The notes under the pieces: generated by a model | The model's database searches: none | The model's input: the letters and a program-made list of their open reading frames with translations, nothing else | Told to the model about the DNA's origin: nothing | In this document: piece after piece, positions 1-8,913 of the stretch | Layout: each line of letters starts with the position of its first letter | Numbering within the stretch: position 1 is the stretch's first letter | DNA from: Micromonospora lupini | GTDB taxonomy: Bacteria; Actinomycetota; Actinomycetes; Mycobacteriales; Micromonosporaceae | NCBI RefSeq assembly: GCF_026342015.1 | Contig: NZ_JAPENL010000001.1 | Span: forward strand, 806,001-870,000 | DNA: 64,000 bases | Reading direction: 5' to 3' | Position numbers and translations under genes: made by a program

Positions 1-2239
1 CGCTCTGCCCCCGCAGCCCCAACCGCTCGGCGTACCCCTCCGCCACTGCCAACCAGCGCGCGGCCTCGTCGCACCGACCGGCCTTGTGGGCCATCTCGGC
101 CAGGGCCGAGGCCCAGCAGGCCCGGTTGGTCACCTCGACCTGGTCGAGACCGTCACCGCCGCAGGCGCGCAGCAACGTCGACGTCGAGCCGGCCCGGTCC
201 CCGGCGAGGAACCGCAGACGCACCGACACCCGCTGACTCGCCCCGTCGTACCAGTTCTCGCGGCGGGTGCCGGCGTCCAGCACGGCGGCGTCGGCCAGGT
301 GGCGGGCCGCCGCCGGGCCGCTGCGCCACGCCACCGCGATGGCCCGGTACGCCCGTGCCAGCGCCACCATCGGGTCGATGCCCATGGCGACGGCCACCTC
401 CTCGGCGTCCTCACCCTCGATCCGGGCCCGGTCCAGGCTGCCCAGTCGGGCGGTCACCGCGCTCCGGCCGAGCAGCAGCCAGGGGGTCAGCGCCACGAGA
501 CCCGCGCGGCAGCAGATGTCCAGCGCACGGTCGAAGTGGTGCAGGGCCGAGCGCTCCCGCTCGTGGAAGTACTCGGCCCAACCCAGCAGGGCCAACAGGT
601 CCGGATACCGAGCGAGGTCGGTGTCGGCGAACGCGTCCACCTCGGACGACGCCCGGTCCAGCGTCTCCTGCACCCGGATCCCGCAGTCGGTGTACGCGGC
701 CACGAACGACTGCACCACCGCCGCTGTGGTCGCGCAGACCGCCGAGCCGGTGCGCTCGGCCAACGCGCTCAGAGTCCGGGCGTGCTCCGCCGTGTCCGGC
801 GCTCCGCAGAGGGCGCCGGCGATCGCCGCCTCGACTGTCAGCAGGAACCCACCGTGCGGCTCCTCCGGCCCGTCCCGGTACGGCAGCAGCAGCGCGTACG
901 CGTCGAACGGGCGGCCCAGCAACCGCTCCACCCGCGCCCGTGCGGCAACCGCCCGCAGCCGCTGGTCGCGGGTGGCGAGCGGACGGCGGGTCAGCTCCTG
1001 GAGCAGGGTGCGGGCCTGGCGCAGTTGACCCGCGCCGACAAGCGCGTCAGCCATCGCGAACTCCAGCCGCGTACGGCGTGGCTCGGTGACCTCGGCGGCG
1101 GGCAGCAGCCGCTGGACGTTTGTCATCCACCGGATCGCGGCGAGCCGGGGCACGAGACCGCTCTCCGCGGCCTCGATGAGCGCGTCGGCGGTCGCCGGTT
1201 CGGCGCACTGCCCGCTCGCCGACAGGTGCTCGGCGTACCGGCTGACCGGATGCCCCAGCTCGCGCAGCACGCGGGCCGCCGTCGCGTGCAGGCGTCGCCG
1301 TCGGCCGGGGGACAGCGCGCGGTACACCACCGTGCGGTCCACCTCGTGGCGGAACCGCAGCGTCGACGCCTCGGTGGGGTCGGTCCGCAGCAGGTCCGCG
1401 GCCACCAGCGCGTCGAGCAGGTCGCTGGTGACCTCCGGGCCACGATCGGCGAGCGCCGCGGCGAGCGCGGGCTCGAATCCGTCCGGGCGCACCGAGACGG
1501 CCTCCAGCATCTCCCGCTGCTCGTCGGTGAGCGCGTCGAGGTCGAGCTGGACCGCGCCCGTGACATCGACGGGCAGCTCGGCGGGCAGGCCACGCAGGGC
1601 GGCGACCGGGCCGTCCAGGGCGCCCGGGCGATAGGCCAGGACGTAGCGGGGCACGCCGCCGGAGAGCACGTGGACCCGCTGCGCCGCGCGTCCCTCCGTC
1701 AGGCCGAGCAGCGTGGCGACGCTGGCCCGGTCCAACGGTGTCAGGGTGACCGCCCGCCGGCTCAGGTAGGTGCCCGCGGCGAGCGCGGTGGTCACGCGCG
1801 AGGGCATCTGCCGCGGCCGGTACGCGCTGACCCACAGCAGACCCGGGGGCGGGGCCTGCGCGAGCCGACGCAGCAGCGTGGCCGTCTCGGGTGACGCGCT
1901 GTGCAGGTCGTCCAGGAGCAGCAGCGGCGGCCCACCGGCGCGTACCGCAGCGCAGGACTCGTCCGTCAGCGCGGTGATCACCTGCCCGACCTGCTGGCCG
2001 TCGCGGCCGGCCGCGGCGAGCACCGGCACCCCGGCTCGTCGGGCTCGCGCGGCGACCTCACGCAGCAGCCGCGTCTTGCCGGTGCCGGGGTCACCCACGA
2101 ACTCGATCATTGCGGGTTGGCCGTCGCGGACCCCGGCCAGGGCGCGGTCGAACAGGTCGAGCGCACAGTTACGCCCGACCAGGGGGTCGAGAGGGTCGCC
2201 CGACGGTGGCGGGGCGAACTCCTCCTCGCTGATGTTCAT
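1..2239 (-). CDS. Large ATP-binding regulator, LuxR/LAL-like, 3' end outside window
   Basis: The minus-strand frame from the ATG at 2239 stays open to the window edge, giving about 746 residues without a stop. A Walker A motif (GDPGTGKT, about residues 49-56) and a Walker B stretch (LLLLDDLH, about 106-113) mark an AAA/STAND ATPase domain; the rest is Ala/Leu/Arg-rich helical sequence like the TPR-type middle of MalT/LAL regulators. In that family a LuxR helix-turn-helix sits at the C-terminus, which would lie left of position 1, so the DNA-binding part is not seen. A G-rich run just before the ATG may be the ribosome site. It faces away from the dehydratase-C gene across 458 bp. The ATPase domain is sure; the LuxR assignment is inference. 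Confidence 0.8.
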   Translation of the reverse strand, partial: MNISEEEFAPPPSGDPLDPLVGRNCALDLFDRALAGVRDGQPAMIEFVGDPGTGKTRLLREVAARARRAGVPVLAAAGRDGQQVGQVITALTDESCAAVRAGGPPLLLLDDLHSASPETATLLRRLAQAPPPGLLWVSAYRPRQMPSRVTTALAAGTYLSRRAVTLTPLDRASVATLLGLTEGRAAQRVHVLSGGVPRYVLAYRPGALDGPVAALRGLPAELPVDVTGAVQLDLDALTDEQREMLEAVSVRPDGFEPALAAALADRGPEVTSDLLDALVAADLLRTDPTEASTLRFRHEVDRTVVYRALSPGRRRRLHATAARVLRELGHPVSRYAEHLSASGQCAEPATADALIEAAESGLVPRLAAIRWMTNVQRLLPAAEVTEPRRTRLEFAMADALVGAGQLRQARTLLQELTRRPLATRDQRLRAVAARARVERLLGRPFDAYALLLPYRDGPEEPHGGFLLTVEAAIAGALCGAPDTAEHARTLSALAERTGSAVCATTAAVVQSFVAAYTDCGIRVQETLDRASSEVDAFADTDLARYPDLLALLGWAEYFHERERSALHHFDRALDICCRAGLVALTPWLLLGRSAVTARLGSLDRARIEGEDAEEVAVAMGIDPMVALARAYRAIAVAWRSGPAAARHLADAAVLDAGTRRENWYDGASQRVSVRLRFLAGDRAGSTSTLLRACGGDGLDQVEVTNRACWASALAEMAHKAGRCDEAARWLAVAEGYAERLGLRGQS

Positions 2240-2697
2240 CGGCCCCCCACGACGGACATCCGCGCGGCGCGGCCCATCGGCGTACGCCATCGGGTCGGAC
2301 GCCTGTTGTGCGGTGCGCCGACGGCCTGACGGCCTGGTCGGACGCGGTGGTGCGGCGCGCGTTGGCCCAGCTTCAACTGCCACCCCCAGGATCTGTCCCG
2401 TTCGGGCCTCTCGGCGTGCCCGATACCGGCGGTGCCAATTGCCGGCGCTCGGGCGAGCGGCAGATGCAACTCTAGGTCCGCGTGCCAAGAACTGCGATGG
2501 CGGGACAGGTTGGTCCTATCGCCGAAGAGAGCAAATGTTGATGCCCATAAACCGAAATAGCGGACTTGGTTCTTGACACAGCGCACACTGGCGGTTGCGG
2601 TGAGTTCACGACAATGTGGGGTTTCCCCTACTGTCGCATCGTTCCCCGTCGCTTAATGTCGACCCCGGCGGTGCGACGCCTTCTGGGGGGACTTCGG
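2240..2697. other. 458-bp divergent intergenic region
   Basis: No convincing gene lies here. The part near 2500-2690 is clearly lower in G+C than its surroundings, as expected for a promoter region serving the divergent genes. A TTGACA hexamer occurs at 2573-2578, but there is no good -10 hexamer 16-18 bp downstream, so I do not call a promoter. I looked for a short RiPP precursor here because of the downstream gene and saw none that is convincing. Confidence 0.5.
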
Positions 2698-3486
2698 ATG
2701 ACCGTTCATTATCGATCCTATCTGGACAATTCGTCAGATGCGGAGGTGATGCCGAGCGAGTCGGAACGATGGCACGCATTTCAGTGTCTTTTGCCGCCAC
2801 GCGCCGCAGTGGCCGACGCGTTCCTCACCCGGGGCATCAGCCCGCTGCTGCACGGCCTTCAGGCCACCGGCGAGCTGTCCGCCTGGTCGTTCACCCGGCA
2901 GTCGCCACGGGTGGTCTGTCTGCACCTGCTCGGCAGCGCGCCTCGACTGCTGGCGGCGCGACTGGCGGGGCTCTGCGCGGCGGTCGGGGCGGAGGGGCCC
3001 GTGCACGTGCCGCACCTCGCCGCTCCGCCGGCGCGCGATCCACGGCTCGTCGACGTGGCGGTCGACCTGATCGGGATGACCCCGGGGCGGCAGGCCCGTC
3101 TCGGCGCCGCCGTGGACCTGGCGATGGTGGCGGCCATGCGCAGCTGCCCCGCCCTGCGTGGCGACAGCGAGTTCGTCACGTCCGAGGCCGCGCTGCCGAG
3201 CGTGCGCTGGCGGCGGATCGCCACCGCACTCAAGACCGAACGTCACCCGCTGACCTGCTGGTCACACCTGCTGGAGGCGTTCCGCCGCGCACCCGGCTAC
3301 GAGAGCACGATGACGTTCGACCTGGTGCACCTGCTGCACAATCAGCTCGGGCTCAGCACCCGTGACGAGCAGCGGGTGCACGCCGGCCTGATCCGTTCGC
3401 TGTCGCGGCGTCGGGCCGGCGCGCGCCGGTCGCCCCGCTCGCACCTGAGCGTTCCGCATCCCGGGCCGGTCCGTCCGAAGAGGTGA
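2698..3486 (+). CDS. Thiopeptide-type bacteriocin biosynthesis (dehydratase C-like) protein, orphan
   Basis: This 262-residue protein resembles the stand-alone C-terminal domain of lantibiotic/thiopeptide dehydratases (SpaB_C, Lant_dehydr_C). In RiPP pathways that domain eliminates glutamate from glutamylated Ser/Thr or catalyses thiopeptide ring closure. The supporting features are an N-terminal WHAFQ segment near residue 25, a strand-rich middle, and the late HNQLGLSTRDEQ segment near residues 214-225, which matches the family's usual 'h-N-lGl...dE' motif. The ATG at 2698 follows GGGGGG at 2685-2690; in-frame upstream starts exist but lack such a site. No LanB, cyclodehydratase, precursor or transporter gene lies nearby, so its substrate is unknown. 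The family call is by motif reading only. Confidence 0.6.
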   Translation: MTVHYRSYLDNSSDAEVMPSESERWHAFQCLLPPRAAVADAFLTRGISPLLHGLQATGELSAWSFTRQSPRVVCLHLLGSAPRLLAARLAGLCAAVGAEGPVHVPHLAAPPARDPRLVDVAVDLIGMTPGRQARLGAAVDLAMVAAMRSCPALRGDSEFVTSEAALPSVRWRRIATALKTERHPLTCWSHLLEAFRRAPGYESTMTFDLVHLLHNQLGLSTRDEQRVHAGLIRSLSRRRAGARRSPRSHLSVPHPGPVRPKR

Positions 3487-3624
3487 CCGGCACGCGCGGC
3501 GCCCCGCCGACAGGTGAGGAATCGACGTGGTCGCGCAGCGGCTGCGGGTCGCCGCAGCGCGACCTGCCGCCCGGCGGCCACGTGCCGCCGATCGTGACGC
3601 AGCTTCTGCGGCGCCGAGGTGGGT

Positions 3625-3663
3625 GTGGTGTTCCGGCGCGGAGGCTATGCGCCGGAACACCAC
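3625..3663. terminator. Hairpin between convergent genes
   Basis: Two perfect 15-nt arms (3625-3639 and 3649-3663) enclose a 9-nt loop. The hairpin sits between the converging genes ending at 3486 and 3673, so it can serve both strands. There is no T-tract, which is common for actinomycete terminators. Confidence 0.7.
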
Positions 3664-3672
3664 TGGTGAGGG

Positions 3673-4407
3673 TCAGCGCGCCAGCCACTCCCGGTAGGAC
3701 GTCGGCGCGTTGACGGCGTCCTCCTTGGCGATCAGCACGTCGCCCGGGACGGCGGCGAACATGCCGGCGCTGTCGTCGGTGGTGACGGTGCGCTGGTCGC
3801 CGTGCGCGGCGAGTGTGATCCGGCCCAGTTCGTCGAGCGGGAACACGTCGGGGCCGGCGACGTTGCGTACGCCCCGCAGGGGTGCGCCCACGCTGACGTC
3901 GGCGACGGCCTGGGCCACGTCGGCCGCGGCCATCGGCTGCACGGGGGTGCGGGGCAGGCGGACGGTGTTCTCGTCGGCGGTCCAGGAAAGGACCGCGTCG
4001 ACGAACTCGAAGAACTGGGTGGCGCGGACGATCGAGTACGGCACCGCGCTGGCCTTGAGGATGTCCTCCTGGAGCACCTTCGCGCGGTAGTAGGCCAGGT
4101 CGGGCACCTGGTCGACGCCGACGATGGACAGGATCACCGCGTGGCCGACGCCGGCCCGCTCGGCGGCCGTCAGGAGGTTGTCCATGGTCGTCTGGAAGAA
4201 GGCGGGGGAGGCGTCGTCGAAGGTCGGCGAGTTCGTCAGGTTGACGACGACCTCGGCGTCCTTGAGCGCCTCGGGCAGACCCTGTCCGCTGAGGAGGTCG
4301 ACCCCGGTCGACTGCGAGTGCGCAACCGCGTCGTGCCCGGCCGCCTGCAGGATCCGGACGACCTGGGACCCGATCAGTCCGGTCCCGCCCATCACGGCGA
4401 TCCTCAT
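3673..4407 (-). CDS. NmrA/SDR-like NAD(P)-binding oxidoreductase
   Basis: This 244-residue protein is an atypical short-chain dehydrogenase of the NmrA/NAD(P)H-binding type. The dinucleotide-binding GGTGLIG motif lies at about residues 7-13 of the chosen start, followed by VDLLSG and VVNLTN segments typical of the extended Rossmann fold; the YxxxK centre is replaced by YYRAK near the middle. I start at the ATG at 4407 because AGGTGG lies just upstream; an in-frame ATG at 4443 lacks a site. It is divergent from the Rrf2 regulator, and the shared intergenic DNA carries two palindromic operators, so it is probably controlled by that regulator. The substrate cannot be told from sequence. Confidence 0.85.
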   Translation of the reverse strand: MRIAVMGGTGLIGSQVVRILQAAGHDAVAHSQSTGVDLLSGQGLPEALKDAEVVVNLTNSPTFDDASPAFFQTTMDNLLTAAERAGVGHAVILSIVGVDQVPDLAYYRAKVLQEDILKASAVPYSIVRATQFFEFVDAVLSWTADENTVRLPRTPVQPMAAADVAQAVADVSVGAPLRGVRNVAGPDVFPLDELGRITLAAHGDQRTVTTDDSAGMFAAVPGDVLIAKEDAVNAPTSYREWLAR

Positions 4408-4460
4408 GTCCGTACCACCTTTCCTGTCCGTTTTGTCCGCCATGCCGCTACGACACTTAA

Positions 4461-4512
4461 CTCGGACTTCCTATGTCCGAGAACTATACTCGGACAGGTA
4501 GGGTCCGAGTAT
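4461..4512. promoter_or_regulatory. Tandem palindromic operators in the Rrf2/NmrA divergent promoter
   Basis: Site 1 is CTCGGAC, 7 nt, GTCCGAG (4461-4481). Site 2 has perfect 10-bp arms ATACTCGGAC and GTCCGAGTAT around a 7-nt spacer (4486-4512). Their centres are 28 bp apart. A near-consensus -10, TATACT, lies at 4485-4490 facing the regulator, and TATAGT lies on the other strand at 4483-4488, so both sites would cover promoters in both directions. Binding by the adjacent Rrf2 protein is an inference from position and symmetry. Confidence 0.75.
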
Positions 4513-4533
4513 CGGGGTGGCTAGGGTGAGACG

Positions 4534-5019
4534 ATGAAGATGTCCGGCGGGGTCGAGTGGGCGCTGCACTGCTGTGTCGTGCTCACGGCCAGCAGCAGGC
4601 CCGTCCCGGCCGCCCGGCTCGCGGAGCTGCACGACGTCTCCGGCAGCTACCTCGCCAAACAGCTCCAGGCGCTTGCCCGCGCCGGGCTCATTCATTCCGT
4701 GCAGGGCAAGGCGGGCGGCTACGCGCTGACCCGCGCTCCGGAGAGCATCAGCCTGCTCGACGTGGTCCACGCCGTCGACGGGCCGGGGCCCGCCTTCGTC
4801 TGCACCGAGATCCGTCAGCGCGGCCCCCTGGCCACCCCACCCGACGCCTGCACCCGCGCGTGCCCGATAGCGCGTGCCATGGCGAGCGCCGAGAAGGCGT
4901 GGCGCGCGGCCCTGGCCGAGGTCACGATCGCCGACCTCGCCCGCGACGTCGACGTCGACTCCGGCCCCGAGGCCCTGGCCGGCGTCAGCGCCTGGCTCAC
5001 CGGCGGCAGCGCCGGCTGA
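4534..5019 (+). CDS. Rrf2-family transcriptional regulator
   Basis: The protein has 161 residues and the usual Rrf2 layout: an N-terminal winged helix (about residues 7-65, with SGSYLAKQLQALARAG as the recognition region and GKAGGYALTR as the wing), then a dimerisation helix. Three cysteines at about 90, 106 and 110 fall where IscR/NsrR-type members bind an Fe-S cluster, so redox or NO sensing is plausible but not shown. It is divergent from the NmrA-like gene, and two palindromic operators overlap its promoter, which suggests autoregulation. The ATG at 4534 is the only start that keeps the full winged helix. Confidence 0.92.
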   Translation: MKMSGGVEWALHCCVVLTASSRPVPAARLAELHDVSGSYLAKQLQALARAGLIHSVQGKAGGYALTRAPESISLLDVVHAVDGPGPAFVCTEIRQRGPLATPPDACTRACPIARAMASAEKAWRAALAEVTIADLARDVDVDSGPEALAGVSAWLTGGSAG

Positions 5020-5025
5020 CCGCGC

Positions 5026-6579
5026 TCAGCCGGCGCGGCGGACCTCGGTGTCCCAGATCTGCGCCCACGGACGCCGCAGCCCTCGACACACGAAGATCGG
5101 GCCGCCGTTCTCGTCGTTGTCCACCTCGACCCGCTGATCCACCCGCCCGGCGAGCACGCAGTCGTCGAACCAGGCGTTCAGCGCGTCGGGACGCTCCCAG
5201 CCGACCGCGACGACCACGTCCGCCTCGGCGGGTGGACGACCGAAATCGATCATGCTGTTGTGCCCGGAGTACGCCCGGGGGAGCCCACGGGCCGGCCCGT
5301 AGCGGGCGAGTGCCCCGGCCTCCCCGTAGTTGCCGGTGAGGATGACCGCCCGTGCGCGCTCCTGCGGCGGCAGGCCACGATGGACGGCGGCGACCGAGTC
5401 GGCGAACGCCGGCCAGCCGATGGTCTCGCCGGCGTCGTAGTTGACGTCGACCACGAAAGCGGGCAGCCGCTCGGCAGGCAGCACCGGCAGCAGCAGCACC
5501 ACGGTGGGCAGGAGGAACGGCACCGCGCCCGCCGCGAGCACCCCCCGCCGCAGCCACACCGACCCCCGCGACGCCCAGGCGACTGTCACCACCGCGCCCG
5601 CGGCGGCGAGCACGAGCAGCAGAGGCGCGTCGTAGTAACCCTTGCCGCCGGCGACAAGGACGATGCCGACCACGACGACCCAGGCCCAACCCACCGCGCG
5701 GTACGCCCGCCACGCCGGCCGGCGCAGCAACGCGACGAGGCCGGCGATCCAGATCGGCACGGCGTACGGGCTGATGATGAGGAACTGCAGAGTGAAGGCG
5801 TCGATGCGCCCGCTGTAGGAGCCGTCACCGTCGGCGATGGAGGCGGCGACGCCGAGCTGCGGAAAACCGTGCGCGGCCTGCCAGATCAGGTTCGGGGCGG
5901 CCAGCAGTACGGCGATCCCGGCGGCGGCGAGCACCCCTCTGTCGCGGAGCAGTCGACGCGGCCCGGCGATCAGCACCCCGGCGAGCAGACCCACGGCCAG
6001 CAGCGCGGGCAGCAGCTTGTTGAGCATGCCCACGCCGAGCACCAGCCCGAGCGCGAGCGCCCACCGGCTGTCCCCGGTGCGCAGCAACCGCACCGCGCAC
6101 CACGCCACGGCGAGCCAGACCAGCAGGTCGACGGTCGTGGTGCTGAGCAGGTGCCCGCCGGCGAGCACGATGCCGGACAGCGCGGCCAGCACCGCCGCGA
6201 AGCTCTGCCCGCTGCGGCCACCGCCCAGCTCGCGGGCGATGGCGGCGACGAGCAGGACGGCGACGCCGGCCAGCAGCGCCGACGGCGTCCGCAGCACCAC
6301 CAGGTTGCCCGGCGCGATCGTGTCGAGCAGCCGGGCCAACGCCGGGACGAGCGGGCCCTGGTCGACGTAGCCCCAGGCCAGGTGCCGGCCGCAGAGCAAG
6401 AAGTAGAGCTCGTCGCGGTGGTAGCCGTAACGGCCGGAGAGCAGCAGCAGCGTCACGCTCGTCGCCGCGGCCAGCAGCCACGGGCCCCGTGCACGTGGAC
6501 CGGGCTGCGGCAGGTGCTCCGGCTCGGACGACGGCCCCGGCCGGTGCGGTCGATCGGTGTCGATGACGGGCTCGGTCAC
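5026..6579 (-). CDS. GT39/ArnT-like integral membrane glycosyltransferase
   Basis: The 517-residue protein begins with a Pro-rich cytoplasmic tail, then has about ten or more hydrophobic segments and ends in a soluble domain of roughly 130 residues. After the first membrane segment comes YGYHRDELYFL, the first-loop signature with acidic residues seen in GT39/ArnT/PMT-type lipid-linked sugar transferases, followed by WGYVDQGPLVP. The probable role is transfer of a polyprenyl-phosphate sugar to a membrane or envelope target on the outer face. I place the start at the GTG at 6579; the open frame extends to 6894 but that part has poor coding character. It ends 7 bp from the convergent Rrf2 gene. 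Confidence 0.82.
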   Translation of the reverse strand: MTEPVIDTDRPHRPGPSSEPEHLPQPGPRARGPWLLAAATSVTLLLLSGRYGYHRDELYFLLCGRHLAWGYVDQGPLVPALARLLDTIAPGNLVVLRTPSALLAGVAVLLVAAIARELGGGRSGQSFAAVLAALSGIVLAGGHLLSTTTVDLLVWLAVAWCAVRLLRTGDSRWALALGLVLGVGMLNKLLPALLAVGLLAGVLIAGPRRLLRDRGVLAAAGIAVLLAAPNLIWQAAHGFPQLGVAASIADGDGSYSGRIDAFTLQFLIISPYAVPIWIAGLVALLRRPAWRAYRAVGWAWVVVVGIVLVAGGKGYYDAPLLLVLAAAGAVVTVAWASRGSVWLRRGVLAAGAVPFLLPTVVLLLPVLPAERLPAFVVDVNYDAGETIGWPAFADSVAAVHRGLPPQERARAVILTGNYGEAGALARYGPARGLPRAYSGHNSMIDFGRPPAEADVVVAVGWERPDALNAWFDDCVLAGRVDQRVEVDNDENGGPIFVCRGLRRPWAQIWDTEVRRAG

Positions 6580-6689
6580 CGACCCATCATCGCCGGTGCG
6601 GCCGCCGAGTGGGTGCCCGTACGCCTGCGGGTGCGGGTGCCCTGAGCAGGTGCGAAGATCAGCTTGGTAACTCGGACCGAGAGGACGAC

Positions 6690-7721
6690 ATGCGATACCG
6701 CACTCTGGGCGCCACCGGCACGGTGGTGTCGACCCTGTGTCTGGGCACGATGACCTTCGGCGCGGAGACCGACGAGGAGGGCAGCTTCGCGCAGCTGGAC
6801 CGGTTCGTCGAGGCCGGCGGCACCTTCCTCGACACCGCCGACGTCTACTCCACAGGCATCTCCGAGGAGATCGTCGGCCGTTGGCTGCGGGCACGCCCCG
6901 ACGTGCGTGACCGCCTCGTCATCGCCACCAAGGGCCGGTTCCCGATGGGCCCGGGGGCGAACGACGCCGGCCTGTCCCGGGTGCACCTCACCCGGGCCCT
7001 GGACGCCAGCCTCCGGCGGCTCGGCGTCGAGGCCGTCGACCTGTACCAGGCGCACGCCTGGGATCCGCTGACCCCGCTGCCGGAGACCCTGCGCTTCTTC
7101 GACGACGCCGTCCGCGCCGGCAAGATCCGCTACGCGGGGGTCAGCAACTTCACCGGGTGGCAGTTGCAGAAGGCAGCCCTGCTCACCCAGCACCTCAACC
7201 TGACCCCGATCGTGACCCTCCAGCCGCAGTACAACCTGCTGGCGCGGGAGATCGAGTTCGAGCTGGTGCCGGTCTGCGAGAACGAGGGCATCGGCATCCT
7301 GCCGTGGTCGCCGCTGGGTGGCGGCTGGCTGACCGGCAAGTACCAGCGCGACAGCGCGCCCACCGGCGCCACCCGGCTCGGCGAGAACCCGCAGCGCGGC
7401 GTCGAGGCGTACGCGGGTCGCAACGCCGAGGAGCGCACCTGGCGGGTGCTCGACGCCGTCGGCCAGGTCGCCCGGGAGCGTGGCGTGTCCATGTCGGCGG
7501 TGTCGTTGGCCTGGCTGGCGGCCCGACCGGCGGTCACCTCGGTGATCCTCGGCGCGCGGACCACCGAGCAGCTCGACGACAACCTGACCGCCGCCGACCT
7601 GGTCCTCGACGCCGAGCAGATGCGGCTACTGGACGAGGCGAGCGCCCCGCTGGTAGGCGACTACCCGTACGGCGGCGCCGGCGTGCGTCAGCGTGGCCGC
7701 GACCTGCCGACCGGGTCATGA
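6690..7721 (+). CDS. Aldo/keto reductase
   Basis: The 343-residue protein is an NADPH-dependent aldo/keto reductase with a TIM-barrel fold. The catalytic tetrad can be placed: Asp and Tyr in FLDTADVYS, Lys in IATKGRF and His in YQAHAWDP. The C-terminal region [13 protein letters not shown] is the usual cofactor-binding end. The ATG at 6690 follows GAGAGGACG; a start at 6609 would add a tail of weak coding quality. Its stop overlaps the ATG of the DinB gene (ATGA), so the two are translationally coupled. The physiological substrate is unknown. Confidence 0.93.
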   Translation: MRYRTLGATGTVVSTLCLGTMTFGAETDEEGSFAQLDRFVEAGGTFLDTADVYSTGISEEIVGRWLRARPDVRDRLVIATKGRFPMGPGANDAGLSRVHLTRALDASLRRLGVEAVDLYQAHAWDPLTPLPETLRFFDDAVRAGKIRYAGVSNFTGWQLQKAALLTQHLNLTPIVTLQPQYNLLAREIEFELVPVCENEGIGILPWSPLGGGWLTGKYQRDSAPTGATRLGENPQRGVEAYAGRNAEERTWRVLDAVGQVARERGVSMSAVSLAWLAARPAVTSVILGARTTEQLDDNLTAADLVLDAEQMRLLDEASAPLVGDYPYGGAGVRQRGRDLPTGS

Positions 7722-8224
7722 TTCCCTTTCCCGAGCCCACCAGCCCGGCCGGCAGCCGCTCCGAGGTGTTCCTGCGCTACCTCGACTACTTCCGGGAGTC
7801 CGCGGTGACCAAGGTGTCGGCGCTGGCGGAGCCGGAGCTGCGGCAGAGTCGCCTGCCGTCCGGGTGGACCCCGTTGGAGCTGCTCAAACACCTGCGCCAC
7901 GTCGAGCTGCGCTGGATCGAGTGGGGTTTCCAGGGCCGGGCGGTCGCCGAGCCGTGGGGCGACCGTCGCGACGACCGCTGGTACGTCGCTCCCGACGAGA
8001 CCCGCTCCGACCTGGTGGCGGCGCTGCGGGCGCAGGGCGCGCACACCACCGCCGTGGTCTCGGCGCACGACCTGGCGGACATCGGCGCGCCGGGCCCGCG
8101 CTGGAACGACGCCGATCCGGCGTCGCTGGAGCGGGTGCTGTTCCACCTCGTCCAGGAGTACGCCCGCCACGTCGGCCACCTCGACGTGGTCGCCGAGCTG
8201 GCGGGCGGCCCGACCGGAGAGTGA
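7718..8224 (+). CDS. DinB/DUF664-family protein
   Basis: This 168-residue four-helix-bundle protein belongs to the DinB superfamily, whose members include bacillithiol or mycothiol S-transferases and enzymes of unknown role. Histidines in the helices HLRHVELRWIEWG and EYARHVGHLD match the usual three-His metal site. Its ATG overlaps the stop of the aldo/keto reductase, so the pair probably acts or is expressed together. In actinomycetes, mycothiol-dependent detoxification is a reasonable guess, but nothing here proves it. A second DinB gene lies at 39232. Confidence 0.88.
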   Translation: MIPFPEPTSPAGSRSEVFLRYLDYFRESAVTKVSALAEPELRQSRLPSGWTPLELLKHLRHVELRWIEWGFQGRAVAEPWGDRRDDRWYVAPDETRSDLVAALRAQGAHTTAVVSAHDLADIGAPGPRWNDADPASLERVLFHLVQEYARHVGHLDVVAELAGGPTGE

Positions 8225-8248
8225 CGCCGTCCAGTCGATAATGGCCCG

Positions 8249-8845
8249 ATGCCGCTGCTCGTCGCGCCCGCGCTGCCCGTGGGCACCCTCGCCGCCCAGG
8301 AGCAACCCCACCTTCCGGTACGCCCCGGACTGACGCTGCGGCCGTGGCACGACGGGGACGCTCCGGTCGTCCGGGCGGCGTTCGACTGTCCGGCGATCCA
8401 GCGCTGGCATGTGCTCCGGTTGGACGACGAGGCCGAGGCCAGGGCGTGGACTGCGCAGTGGATCGGCCGTTGGCGTGCCGAGACGGCCGCCAGTTGGGCG
8501 ATCGTCGACGCCGACGACCGACCGGTCGGTCAGGTGGGCCTGCGGCAGGTGTCGCTTGTGGAGGCGTCGGCGGACGCGTCGTACTGGGTGCTGCCCACCG
8601 CGCGGGGCAGGGGGATCGCCGCCGCGGCGCTGCGGGCGCTGACCCGGTGGAGCTTCGCGGCGGGGTTGCACCGGCTGGCCGTGGAGCACTCGACAGCCAA
8701 CGCGGCGTCGTGCCGGGTGGCCACAGGTGCGGGCTTCACCCCGGAGGGTGTGGTACGGGGATCGGCGCGGCACGCCGACGGCTGGCACGACATGCACCTG
8801 CACGCACGGCTGCGCACCGACGGTCCTCGTACGTACAACCCGTGA
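8249..8845 (+). CDS. GNAT N-acetyltransferase, RimJ/RimL-like
   Basis: The 198-residue protein fits the GNAT fold. It begins the domain with LTLRPWHDGDAPVV, has the conserved acceptor-side segment SWAIVDADDRPVGQVGL, and carries the acetyl-CoA pyrophosphate loop ARGRGIAAAALRAL. The ending (HSTANAASCRVATGAGF) is the usual RimJ/RimL helix with Asn. It follows the AKR-DinB pair by 24 bp in the same direction and may share their transcript. The substrate, a protein N-terminus or a small molecule, cannot be deduced. Confidence 0.88.
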   Translation: MPLLVAPALPVGTLAAQEQPHLPVRPGLTLRPWHDGDAPVVRAAFDCPAIQRWHVLRLDDEAEARAWTAQWIGRWRAETAASWAIVDADDRPVGQVGLRQVSLVEASADASYWVLPTARGRGIAAAALRALTRWSFAAGLHRLAVEHSTANAASCRVATGAGFTPEGVVRGSARHADGWHDMHLHARLRTDGPRTYNP

Positions 8846-8913
8846 GGTCGGCATCGACGTCACGGCCGCGATAATCCTCTGCGCCGGACGCCGGCTTCGT
8901 TGATCATGAGTAG

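Noticed and set aside
86..1894. Plus-strand open frame of 602 codons
   Set aside because: It is antisense to the ATPase regulator, whose frame has Walker motifs; the plus translation is low-complexity Arg/Gly/Pro/Gln sequence.
2573..2578. TTGACA hexamer
   Set aside because: No acceptable -10 hexamer lies 16-18 bp downstream.
2566..2697. N-terminal extension of the dehydratase-C-like gene
   Set aside because: It is in frame but has no family similarity and poor third-position bias; the ATG at 2698 has the ribosome site.
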